This document shows positions 5,580 through 13,398 of a stretch of 20,338 bases of DNA, in pieces. The notes under the pieces were generated by a model. The model was not told the origin of the DNA. It saw nothing but the letters and a program-made list of their open reading frames with translations, and made no database searches. Position 1 is the first letter of the stretch. The number at the start of each line of letters is the position of its first letter. Source of the stretch: a virus; IMG/VR virus record IMGVR_UViG_3300030103_001451, positions 1 through 20,338 of that record; one strand, written 5' to 3'. The position numbers were made by a program, and so were the translations under genes.

Positions 5580-7595
5580 TTAGGAGCCGGTCTTGAGGGC
5601 AACAATAGCACCAGCGGCACTGCTGTCACCAACGTCGTGGCAGTTGATGTCAAAGCGAGTCGTTCCACGAACACCGATTTGGTCGGCCTCGAAGAAGCGA
5701 TCTTCACTCACGGCAATCTCGGTTGGCCGACGGTCGCCCATCGTTGCACCGAGTTCGAGTGCGCCGAAGTACGCACAGAGGGTAGAGGTAGCAGTTGCCT
5801 TTGGCATCACATCAGTCAGCACGACTTCATAGCCAAACAACGAAGGCACAGCCACGCCACCAGCAAGGGTGAGGTTGGTGTTGCCGCCAGCGTCAGCAAG
5901 AAGGTCAAGCACGACAGTGTGATAGAACTGAGTGGACATGTACCACTTTGGAGTGCCTTGCGAGAAGACAAACTCAGGGGCCAAGCCAACAGTGCCGGTC
6001 AGGTCAGCAAGAGTCAAAGCAGCAAAAGTGTTGCCCGAACCTTGGGTCTTTGTACCAGCAGAACCAACAGCGTTCTTCAGGCCGACGATGCCGCCGTTGC
6101 TTGAAGTGCCATCACCGTTGAAGCCTGCTTCGTCTTCTGCGTTTGCAAAAGCACGGGCAACTTCACCAGCCAAGAAGTCGCCGAGATTCACAACGGAATC
6201 TTCAGCCAACTCACGGCTGTACTTGGTCAACGTGGCAGCCTTACGGGCAACCAAAGACACTTGGTCGAACGAAGCATCAGTTTCGCTGATCGACGAACCT
6301 TCACCAACGAACGAAGCGGTCAGGCCGCCAGCGATTCGGTTGATGAGCAAGGTGTCGCGGCTCATGTTCAGCACGCGGGTGTTGGCGCGGAACTTGCCAA
6401 ACTGAGCGCGCAAGTCAATGATTGCTTGCTCCAGTTCGTCAGGCACCAAGAACCCACCAAGCGAGTTGTTGGTTTCGCCGTGTGCCTTAGCACCGTAGCG
6501 ATCCGAGACCCACTGTTGAGCGGACTTGTTGCCCATTGAACCCAAGAAGAACTGACCAAGACCGTGTGCGGTTTCGGCGTCGTTCAGGTGCTTGAGTGTT
6601 CCCTTCATAGCAGGAGCAGTCACGACAGGCGTGGCAGCGGCAACACGACGGCGGCCCTCTGCTGCTTGCTTCTTGACAAGATCAGCGACAAGAGCGACAG
6701 CGGACTTGGCAGCCTTGTCCTCTTCTTCTTTGTCCATTTTGGTTGAAGCCTTCTCGACTTCTTCCTCAACCTCAGCACGCACAGCGTCGGCCTCATCTTC
6801 CATTTCCATGGCAGCCATGAGTTCGGCAATGGTCATATCTGGCTTGAGGTCAACCATCATTTTCTTTCGGATATCTTCCGACATGGTTTTTTCCTTTGTT
6901 TCAGAATCATTAGAACTTCGCTCTGGCTGAGTCGTTGATGCCTGCTCTGCTTCTTCAATTGCCTGCCGACAATTGACGCTCTCAGGGTTCTCGCACGATG
7001 CCTGCGAACACTTACATACATCGGCAACGTCGCCGATGTCATTGAGTTGCTTGGTGACTTGGACGGCAATGGCGTCTTCGTTCATGGGCAAGGGTGCAAC
7101 GCTGTACTCCAGCATGCGTGACTTGCTCACGATTCGCTTGATGTCATCACGACCGTATCGGTCAAAGTCTTTCTTGGTGGGCTGGCGCACTTGGGTGTAC
7201 GCAAAGCCGATGCTAAACGCCTTCACAATCGGCGGATCAGAGGCGAACATGGCGAACACCTCATCAGGCAGCCACTTGCCCTCGTAGCCTTCGGGCCGCT
7301 CAGGGAACTGCGTCACCGCCATGATGCCACGATCAGTGTGCTTGATGCTGGTGCAGACGCCGCACGGGGCTGCGTAGTCGTGGTTATAGAACACCGTGCC
7401 AGTCTTCTTGAAGCGTGAGAAGTCAATGCCCTCAGGCACGACAACTTCGCCTTCTTCGTCCACTCGGTCCGTGGTGATGTACGCAAGCACGCTGCGCTTG
7501 GGTTGGTCAATCTCGATGTTCTTGATTGACAGTTCACGCCAGACGGTTGGCACATCAGACTTCAACCCGTATTCGGTTGGGTTCAGTTCGTTCAT
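5580..7595 (-). CDS. Fused HK97-type prohead protease and major capsid protein
   Basis: This 671-aa protein joins two normally separate head proteins. Residues about 20-180 are an HK97-like prohead protease. His72 (in YNHDY), Ser128 (in KAFSIGF) and Glu163 (in MLEYSVAPLP) are placed like the family's His-Ser-Glu triad. A linker at about 190-237 carries four cysteines (194, 196, 201, 209). Residues about 238-330 are a charged, coiled-coil, scaffold-like delta domain. From about 335 to the end is an HK97-fold capsid, with GGFLVPDEL, ARKAATLTKYSRELAEDS, FNGDGTSSNGGIVGL and GDRRPTEIAVSEDRFFEADQ. The ATG at 7595 overlaps the portal-MuF stop by one base. An in-frame ATG at 6884 with a strong ribosome binding site could also make the capsid part alone. 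The protease presumably removes itself and the delta domain during maturation. Confidence 0.88.
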   Translation of the reverse strand: MNELNPTEYGLKSDVPTVWRELSIKNIEIDQPKRSVLAYITTDRVDEEGEVVVPEGIDFSRFKKTGTVFYNHDYAAPCGVCTSIKHTDRGIMAVTQFPERPEGYEGKWLPDEVFAMFASDPPIVKAFSIGFAYTQVRQPTKKDFDRYGRDDIKRIVSKSRMLEYSVAPLPMNEDAIAVQVTKQLNDIGDVADVCKCSQASCENPESVNCRQAIEEAEQASTTQPERSSNDSETKEKTMSEDIRKKMMVDLKPDMTIAELMAAMEMEDEADAVRAEVEEEVEKASTKMDKEEEDKAAKSAVALVADLVKKQAAEGRRRVAAATPVVTAPAMKGTLKHLNDAETAHGLGQFFLGSMGNKSAQQWVSDRYGAKAHGETNNSLGGFLVPDELEQAIIDLRAQFGKFRANTRVLNMSRDTLLINRIAGGLTASFVGEGSSISETDASFDQVSLVARKAATLTKYSRELAEDSVVNLGDFLAGEVARAFANAEDEAGFNGDGTSSNGGIVGLKNAVGSAGTKTQGSGNTFAALTLADLTGTVGLAPEFVFSQGTPKWYMSTQFYHTVVLDLLADAGGNTNLTLAGGVAVPSLFGYEVVLTDVMPKATATSTLCAYFGALELGATMGDRRPTEIAVSEDRFFEADQIGVRGTTRFDINCHDVGDSSAAGAIVALKTGS
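6882..6897 (-). promoter_or_regulatory. Internal ribosome binding site and in-frame ATG for the capsid part
   Basis: Inside the protease-capsid fusion, AAAGGA (6897-6892) lies seven bases upstream of ATG 6884-6882. The ATG is in frame (codon 238) and opens MSEDIRKKMM. It falls exactly at the junction between the protease with its linker and the scaffold-plus-capsid part. Translation from here would give a 434-aa scaffold-capsid protein in excess over the full-length fusion. This matches the need for many capsid subunits and few proteases, and recalls nested starts such as lambda C/Nu3. That it is used is inferred. Confidence 0.6.
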
Positions 7596-10500
7596 CAGTC
7601 AGAATCTCCAAGCACCGGGATGATGTCACACCGGCAGTTCGGGTGAAGTGGCGCACCTTGCACATCGCCATATCGGACGGAATAGGTGCCGCCTCCAGCG
7701 GAGATGGTGTCACCGTTCTTCCAGAAGGGTTCATTCAGGTCAAAGACTTTGGCTGTGCCTTTCACGGCGGTCTGCTGGCAGAACGGGCAAGCACCTGCTG
7801 CGAGTTGCCACTGCTTGCCACGCACCACCCCGGACTCTTCCCACCCGAGCCGCTCGCCTTCGACGAACGCACGGGCAGTCTCGGTGCGTGCCACCACGGT
7901 CGCACGCTCAGGGCTGAACGCATAGTCAGTGCTGATCTGGTCAGCAATCTGCTGCACGCTTTGGCCTTGCTCCAAGCCGCGAGCAATCACCGTGCGCGCC
8001 CGGCGAAGTGATGCCGCCGAAGCCTCACTTGCAAACTCTTGTGCGTACGTTGAAGCGAACTCAGCCACACGCGGGTTGGTCACATCGAACGCACCGGACA
8101 CGCCAACCTCGTTCGTGCCGAAGGTGCTGCCAGATGCAGTCGCCTCTGCCATCGGCCCGGCAACCGCTTCTTGATACTGCACCTCAAAGGCTCCCATAGC
8201 GGTCAGCAACCGCATCAGGTCTTGTGGCCCAAACTGCTTTTTGCCGCCCTTAGCGCCAAGCAGGGCGTTGATGATCTCACGCTTCTGCTCGTCGAGTACC
8301 CGCACCAAGTTGGTCTGGATACGGCGTGCCGGGTTGGCTGGTTCGCCTGCTCGGATGTCATCGCTTGCCGGTTCTGGCTCGTAGTCCTCTACGTCTTCAA
8401 TAGCCTTGCGGGCTTCCTTGGTACGTTCGGGCCAGTCTTCTTTGCTTGGACCGTCAAACGCCTTCTTCTGCATTTCCGGCTCCATGCCGGTCAGGAAGGC
8501 AACCGCACGCTTGGTGGCTGTGCCGCACTGACGGTATGCAATCGCAACCGCTTGGTCACGCTCGTACCCTTCAGACAGCAACTTCTCGATGCCGCGTGCA
8601 ACACAGTTGTCTAGGCTCTCACCTTCTCTCCGCGATACCTTCTCTCCGCGTTCGTCTTCTGCGTCCATACGGTCACGAATCGAGTTGGCCCAACGTTGCC
8701 CGGCGTCGCCTCCCCAAAGCGCCCACGCAATGCGACCGGCTGAAGGGTAGCCGTCCTCACCACGCTCAAAACCTTCTGCTTCTTTGTCAACTTCATGCCG
8801 TGTGAAAAAGTTGACCATACGCCGGATCGTCTCAGGCGAGACAGACACGCCGTTGCTAAGGTCACGCGCCCGTGCCACGCCGACTTCTGTGCCGCCGCGT
8901 CCATGCTCGGCACGCCAGTCCAAGCCACGCTGTGCCTCTCTCTGAACGTCAGCAGGCGGTGTGAAGTCTATGTCTTCATACTTCTTTTGCTGTTCTTTAA
9001 GTGCTGCTTCATAGTCACGGTGCGACAAGCATGGCATGTAGATCACGCCGTCATAGCCGTACGCATCGCCGGGGTGTTCGTGGATGCCATCACATCCAAG
9101 CACCAACGCACGACTCTCGGCTTCCTCTGGCGTGGTGTATACGTCAGGGAAGTTCTCAAGTGCAGCCTTCTCGCTGGTGTCTTGCATATACGCATCGTGC
9201 GAAGAGCAAGGCATATAGATCAAACCATCGTGACCAAAAGGTTCACCCGGTGCGGTGTGGATACCGTCACATCCAAGTTCTTCTGCCCTACGTTCAGCCT
9301 CTTCTCTTGTCGTGAAGTAGTCCTTGTAATCAGGAAGTTCAGCCTTTGTCCCACCTTGGCTTTTGCTAGACAACGGGTGGCCTTCTGGCAGCAAGTCAGT
9401 GTCGTATGGCTTGCGCTTGAACTTGCCGGTCTTGAGTGCGTGCAAGAACCCGTTGACGCGAGCGTATGCCCACTGCTCAGCACCAGCCACGGTGGGCCGC
9501 ACTGACGATGGGTTCTGACGGTAAGCACCAATGCCACGCTCGAAGACAGCAACCAGCGTGCGGGTTGTGGTTCGCTTGCTCTTGGCATTGCCCACTTCTT
9601 CGTTGTGTTCTTCGGCTTTCTCTTTCAGCGTCTCACGCACCTGCTCACTGACTGCCTTGATGCCCTTGGTGACTTCAGGCTCGTCGGTTGGTGTCAAGCG
9701 TGAGACTTGCACGGGTGCGTCACGATCAGACGGCGTGAACGTGCCATCCTCGTTGCGGATGTAAACCTGCACAAAGGCAATTGGATCTTCTGCTGTGGCT
9801 TCACCGTCGCCAACCGTACCCGGCTCAGTGCCGGATTCTTTGAAGCGTCGGATCTTGCCCAGATACTTTCCCTTCTCAGTCCTCCACTCCACCCATGAGC
9901 CAACGCGGACTTCGCTACGAGTTGCCTTCCGATTCTCTTCTTCTTCGTTGCCGTATGCCAAAGCACCCAAAGGCGGCAGGGCTGGCTGACCAAGAACGTC
10001 AAGCGGAATGCCGTTGACGCGCAGTTCGTCTCCATCGTCCGCCGGATCAAGGCCAAGTTCGGCACGGGCTTCGTTGATCGTGCGAATACCTGACGCAACC
10101 TGCGTCTGCATGATGCCTGAGATGAGTTGCTCGTCTTCTTGCACCGGGTTGTCGTAGGCCAAGAACAGACCGTCAGCCAGTCCACCGAAGAGCGGCAGCA
10201 GCGACTGGTTCAGGAACTCAGCGTCAGCAACCAGATACGGGTGGATCGTGTCACGCATGTACGAGGCAAAGCCAACCTGTGCCGATGCAAGGTTTGGATC
10301 GTTAGCCTTCAGCAAGGTGACAGGCACGCCGGACACGGCAGCAATGACTTCAACCTTGCGGTTCTCGCCTTCGCTGAACGACAGGTCACGAGGGCTGAAC
10401 TGCAACGGGCGTGCGTCTGATCCACCCTCAAAGATGTAAGGCCGACCGCTGTTGCGGTTGCCTCGAAGGTTCTGATCGAGGTACGCAATCATGCGGTTCC

Positions 10501-11299
10501 ACTGCGTTTCGTTCAGCGTCTCTTTCAGGAAGATGCCCCAGTCAGGACGGGCTTGGTTCTGAAACAGGTGCTTCTCGTACCCGTCCATTGACTGCAACAA
10601 GCCAGCCGCGTCAGACGCAGCGGCAACCCAGCCACGACCGTACAGCGGATCGTTCGGGTCAGGCACGCGGTTGTGCAGCACTTCGTCAGGTGCAAAGAAG
10701 GCGTTGTTCGGTTGCTGCCCGTATTCGTAGCCTTCAATCAGTCGCTCGTCACGGGTTGGCTTGATCTTGACGTACTGCGACGGCATCACCCAGATTTCGA
10801 CCGGGTAGCCCATCGGCCCCATGATCGGGTGCAGATACTCGTTGCCAGTCACTTGCAAGAACGTCTTGCGAAGGATGTTGAAGTTGTACCCGTCATAGAA
10901 CGGTGACACCTTGTTGAGCAAGTCGAGGATCGGGTGATCATAGATTTCAACAACGTCACCCCCGGTGTTCGATCCAAGCATGGCGGACTTCGCAGGACGC
11001 ATCGAGCCGTCGCCCTTGAGATACCGCTGCACGCTCTTGCTGACCGACTTGGTTGGGAACTGTTTTGTGCCGCGTGCTTCAACAGACGCATACAGGCGCA
11101 AGGGCTGTGCGGCAATGCTTCGAGCGTTCATCATCACAGCGGCATAGACGTAGCCTGTCATCAGACGCAAGGAAGCAGCCTGCTCCTGCGTTGACTTGGT
11201 CATGCCATATGTGGCTTCTGGCTTGATGGTTGATCGGACGTAGTCCAAGCGGTCTTGCTTGGCCTTGAACCCAAGAGCGGATTTGAAACCTTCAAGCAT
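7595..11299 (-). CDS. Giant portal-MuF fusion with inserted accessory domains
   Basis: I choose ATG 11299, which overlaps the terminase stop (TAATG) and has GGAG nine bases upstream. A GTG at 11314 would add five residues. Numbers here are from the GTG. Residues 1-440 are an HK97-type portal (TGYVYAAVMMNARSIAAQPL, GNEYL, RVPDPNDPLYG, SGVPVTLLKANDPNLASAQ). Residues about 463-541 resemble a Tudor-like domain found beside phage proteases (VGSWVEW, DPIAFVQVYI). About 551-650 is a phage module with RGIGAY, SSVRP, QWAYARVNGFL and DTDLLPEGHPLSSK. Two repeats follow at 661-768. About 773-890 carries SPETIRRMVNFFTRH and IAWALWGGDAG. About 903-930 reads CVARGIEKLL and QAVAIAYRQC. Residues 1080-1239 are a MuF head-morphogenesis domain with RTETARAF, CPFC and HPNCRC. 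It probably forms the portal ring and the minor head protein in one chain, possibly cleaved later. Confidence 0.87.
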   Translation of the reverse strand: MLEGFKSALGFKAKQDRLDYVRSTIKPEATYGMTKSTQEQAASLRLMTGYVYAAVMMNARSIAAQPLRLYASVEARGTKQFPTKSVSKSVQRYLKGDGSMRPAKSAMLGSNTGGDVVEIYDHPILDLLNKVSPFYDGYNFNILRKTFLQVTGNEYLHPIMGPMGYPVEIWVMPSQYVKIKPTRDERLIEGYEYGQQPNNAFFAPDEVLHNRVPDPNDPLYGRGWVAAASDAAGLLQSMDGYEKHLFQNQARPDWGIFLKETLNETQWNRMIAYLDQNLRGNRNSGRPYIFEGGSDARPLQFSPRDLSFSEGENRKVEVIAAVSGVPVTLLKANDPNLASAQVGFASYMRDTIHPYLVADAEFLNQSLLPLFGGLADGLFLAYDNPVQEDEQLISGIMQTQVASGIRTINEARAELGLDPADDGDELRVNGIPLDVLGQPALPPLGALAYGNEEEENRKATRSEVRVGSWVEWRTEKGKYLGKIRRFKESGTEPGTVGDGEATAEDPIAFVQVYIRNEDGTFTPSDRDAPVQVSRLTPTDEPEVTKGIKAVSEQVRETLKEKAEEHNEEVGNAKSKRTTTRTLVAVFERGIGAYRQNPSSVRPTVAGAEQWAYARVNGFLHALKTGKFKRKPYDTDLLPEGHPLSSKSQGGTKAELPDYKDYFTTREEAERRAEELGCDGIHTAPGEPFGHDGLIYMPCSSHDAYMQDTSEKAALENFPDVYTTPEEAESRALVLGCDGIHEHPGDAYGYDGVIYMPCLSHRDYEAALKEQQKKYEDIDFTPPADVQREAQRGLDWRAEHGRGGTEVGVARARDLSNGVSVSPETIRRMVNFFTRHEVDKEAEGFERGEDGYPSAGRIAWALWGGDAGQRWANSIRDRMDAEDERGEKVSRREGESLDNCVARGIEKLLSEGYERDQAVAIAYRQCGTATKRAVAFLTGMEPEMQKKAFDGPSKEDWPERTKEARKAIEDVEDYEPEPASDDIRAGEPANPARRIQTNLVRVLDEQKREIINALLGAKGGKKQFGPQDLMRLLTAMGAFEVQYQEAVAGPMAEATASGSTFGTNEVGVSGAFDVTNPRVAEFASTYAQEFASEASAASLRRARTVIARGLEQGQSVQQIADQISTDYAFSPERATVVARTETARAFVEGERLGWEESGVVRGKQWQLAAGACPFCQQTAVKGTAKVFDLNEPFWKNGDTISAGGGTYSVRYGDVQGAPLHPNCRCDIIPVLGDSD
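9011..9334 (-). repeat. Two tandem protein repeats (GCDGIH...YMPC units) inside the portal fusion
   Basis: Residues about 661-709 (9334-9188) and 722-768 (9151-9011) of the portal-MuF protein are two copies of one unit. Each has an aromatic start, T-x-EEAE-x-RA, LGCDGIH, a short Pro/Gly loop, YG- or FG-x-DG, IYMPC, SH and a closing Tyr. The two Cys and two His in each copy are conserved between units, which suggests metal binding or a disulfide. The DNA copies are clearly related but diverged, so this is an old duplication. Confidence 0.8.
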
Positions 11300-12582
11300 T
11301 AGAGCGATCTCCACATTCGTTCATCGTTGGCAAACCTGTCACCAGTTGCGGTCTTATCCGCTACGCGCACCCGTGGCTCGACACGGCTGCCATCGAAATG
11401 AACCACGGCATATCGCAATGCGTCCATCGCGTGATCCATCTCTTTCTTCGGTGCATCCTTGTAGCCACTTGAGCCACCAAGCCACTCGTACGACTCGAAC
11501 TCACGAATGGTGTTCTCGCACTTCGGGTCAACCGTCAAGCGTGGCTGACCATCGCCAGCACGGGCAAGACGCTGCTGCACCTTCTGAATACCCGGAAAGA
11601 CGCTGTTTTCAGCCGATGCCACATCGAGGTTGGACTGGTGCATTGCTGCCTTCAGTTTGGCGGCTGACGGATCAAGCACGAAAGACTCGATCTTGTACCG
11701 GCTGGCGATGTCCTTGGCGGTTGCGATCACATCCACTTCAAGCATCTGCGACTTGTAGAACTCTTCGATGATGTGCAATCGACCGTCGCCATCTTCGCCC
11801 ACAACCAGAAGAGCCGCCGGGTTGGTGTAGCCTTCGTCTTGGCCCACGATGATTCTCCGCCACTCTTCGGTGCGTTGCCGAACATGCACAGACCGATCAA
11901 AGCGGTCATACACCAAGCCCTCGCCACCACGCCACTTGCCTTCAACGTATCGCTCAAACGCTACCCCTTCAAGGCTCATCAAGTCTTCCAGATAGGCTTG
12001 CGGCAAGAAGAAGTTGTCCGGGCTTCTGGTCTGGATCGCTCGGCAGTTCTGTGCGGCTTGATGTCCACCGGCAAGCCCGAAGCGTACAGCCAAGAAGTGC
12101 GATGGCGCACCGGGGTTGCAGGCTCCATACAACTGCATGGCAAGGTCATCGAGTTCAAGACGGATGCGACCACGCAGCATGGTCCAGTCGCCTTCGACCA
12201 ACTCAACGGCCTCATCAACTGCACAGCCTGACAGGTTCAAAGACCCCATCTTCTCGTAGTCATCAAGGCCGAAGTAGTAGATCGTTCCGCCACCAAGCAG
12301 GCGAATCACACGCTCGCTCTTGTTGTGTTCGTATGTGCCACGCGGCAGGACGGGTGGCAAGTTGCCGTCTTGCTCAAGCAGCGTGCGAAGCGTCGTTGCT
12401 TTCAGGCTGACAAGGTGCTTTCGTGCCAAGCCCTCACGCGCGCCCGGTCGACCAACCAAACGAGCCACCAACTTCATGCACAACGCCCGCGTCTTGCCTG
12501 CACCAAACGCACCTGAATACAGCACCTCACGCTCTCGCGCTCTGATGAAGTCAAGTTGTGCGGGCAGCAGGTCAAACTTCAT
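11299..12582 (-). CDS. terL: Large terminase subunit (packaging ATPase/nuclease)
   Basis: This 427-aa protein pumps DNA into the procapsid and cuts it. I start it at ATG 12582 (MKFDLLPAQLDF). That ATG overlaps the end of the small subunit by 11 bases and follows AGAAG, and the family usually begins at such a 'P-x-Q' segment. An upstream ATG at 12618 would add 12 residues. The ATPase domain has Walker A SGAFGAGKT (residues 23-31) and Walker B with Asp123-Glu124 in CAVDEAVEL, followed by the motif III-like CNPG. The C-terminal RNase H-like nuclease shows three acidic residues at the expected spacing: Asp249 (VGQDEGYTNPA), Asp304 (FVLDPSAA) and Asp387 (HAMDALRYA). Length and motif order are normal. 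It lies between the small subunit and the portal, the standard packaging-module order. Confidence 0.95.
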   Translation of the reverse strand: MKFDLLPAQLDFIRAREREVLYSGAFGAGKTRALCMKLVARLVGRPGAREGLARKHLVSLKATTLRTLLEQDGNLPPVLPRGTYEHNKSERVIRLLGGGTIYYFGLDDYEKMGSLNLSGCAVDEAVELVEGDWTMLRGRIRLELDDLAMQLYGACNPGAPSHFLAVRFGLAGGHQAAQNCRAIQTRSPDNFFLPQAYLEDLMSLEGVAFERYVEGKWRGGEGLVYDRFDRSVHVRQRTEEWRRIIVGQDEGYTNPAALLVVGEDGDGRLHIIEEFYKSQMLEVDVIATAKDIASRYKIESFVLDPSAAKLKAAMHQSNLDVASAENSVFPGIQKVQQRLARAGDGQPRLTVDPKCENTIREFESYEWLGGSSGYKDAPKKEMDHAMDALRYAVVHFDGSRVEPRVRVADKTATGDRFANDERMWRSL

Positions 12583-12913
12583 CTGGCTTCTCTGGTGGTG
12601 TGGCTTCGGCAAACTCAATGGTCAGAGGCCGCAGACCTTCGCCGCTGTGTTCGGTCTTCTCACGCATGCCAAGGTACTGCTTGCTCAGCCACACCATCAT
12701 CTGCCGGTCGCCGTCCATCGCTGAACTCCACATCTCACGACGCAGCGAACCCTTGCCCGTGTCCCTTGCTTGCTCGATGATTTCGCGGTAGTCCTCACGG
12801 GCATACAACGAGGATCGAGAGCAACCGAAGAATCCGGCAATTTCTTCATACGTCAACTGCATCGACGCCAGTTTGCGTAGTTGCTCAACGTCAAGGTCAA
12901 GTGGTGCGGGCAT
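12572..12913 (-). CDS. terS: Small terminase subunit
   Basis: A 113-aa protein with ATG at 12913 overlapping the upstream stop by one base. Residues about 8-45 form a helix-turn-helix (QLRKLASMQLTYEEIAGFFG, then CSRSSLYARED). After it comes the oligomerisation region with ARDTGKGSLRREMW and MMVWLSKQYLGMREK. The phrase 'M-WL-x-KQ-LG' near the end is typical of phage small terminases and related packaging DNA-binding proteins. It would recognise the packaging site and load the large subunit, whose gene begins inside its last codons. The acidic/proline C-terminal tail is probably the part that contacts TerL. Length is on the short side but within the usual range. Confidence 0.85.
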   Translation of the reverse strand: MPAPLDLDVEQLRKLASMQLTYEEIAGFFGCSRSSLYAREDYREIIEQARDTGKGSLRREMWSSAMDGDRQMMVWLSKQYLGMREKTEHSGEGLRPLTIEFAEATPPEKPDEV

Positions 12914-13398
12914 TACTTCCTTCTCCTTGGTCTTACCATAGCCAGACCGAACAACAGAAGCGGCCCAGCGAACGGCACAAACCTATCTGGTGGATCGGGC
13001 AGAAAGCCTGTCAACAAGAGTGGCGGGCTGATCTCTGGTTCAAACGGTGGCAAGATGCTGCCGGGTATATCAGCCAGCACAGACCGTGAGACCGTGAAGC
13101 CCAATTCAGGCATGCTGGTGCTGAGCCTTGGCTTGGGTGCTTGCGAGGTACTAGCAGCAATGGTCGGATAGATCAACTCGTCATCACTCGTGCCAGCGTC
13201 ACCAACTTGCAGCGTGTTCACAACCTCAGTGACTTGCGTGAACCGATCGAAGGCTTCCTTGCCGATCAGGGTTGACAGCACAGCCACAGCAATCGCCATG
13301 CGTTGATTGACCTTGGCGGCTTGCTCCTGTTGCTTCTCGCACTGGCTCAGGGCTTGCCGTTCGTCCTTGGCTCGTTGCTCGCACTTTGGGCAGGTCAT
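12913..13398 (-). CDS. Protein with CPxC start, coiled coil and PEP-CTERM-like C-terminus
   Basis: A 161-aa protein of unknown function. Cys3 and Cys6 (MTCPKC) open a charged, Gln/Glu/Lys-rich helix. A hydrophobic stretch (MAIAVAVLSTLIG, about residues 34-46) follows, then an acidic Ser/Thr/Pro-rich middle. The final 30 residues run FLPDPPDRFVP, AGPLLLFGLAMV and RPRRRK. That end (a proline-acidic-proline motif, one membrane-length hydrophobic helix and a terminal Arg/Lys cluster) has the architecture of PEP-CTERM sorting signals, although the motif is PDP rather than PEP. It is ATGA-coupled to the beta-helix-like protein upstream and one base from terS. It has no classical signal peptide, so the topology is unclear. 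It might be a membrane or lysis protein, or a virion protein that mimics a host surface signal. Confidence 0.55.
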   Translation of the reverse strand: MTCPKCEQRAKDERQALSQCEKQQEQAAKVNQRMAIAVAVLSTLIGKEAFDRFTQVTEVVNTLQVGDAGTSDDELIYPTIAASTSQAPKPRLSTSMPELGFTVSRSVLADIPGSILPPFEPEISPPLLLTGFLPDPPDRFVPFAGPLLLFGLAMVRPRRRK

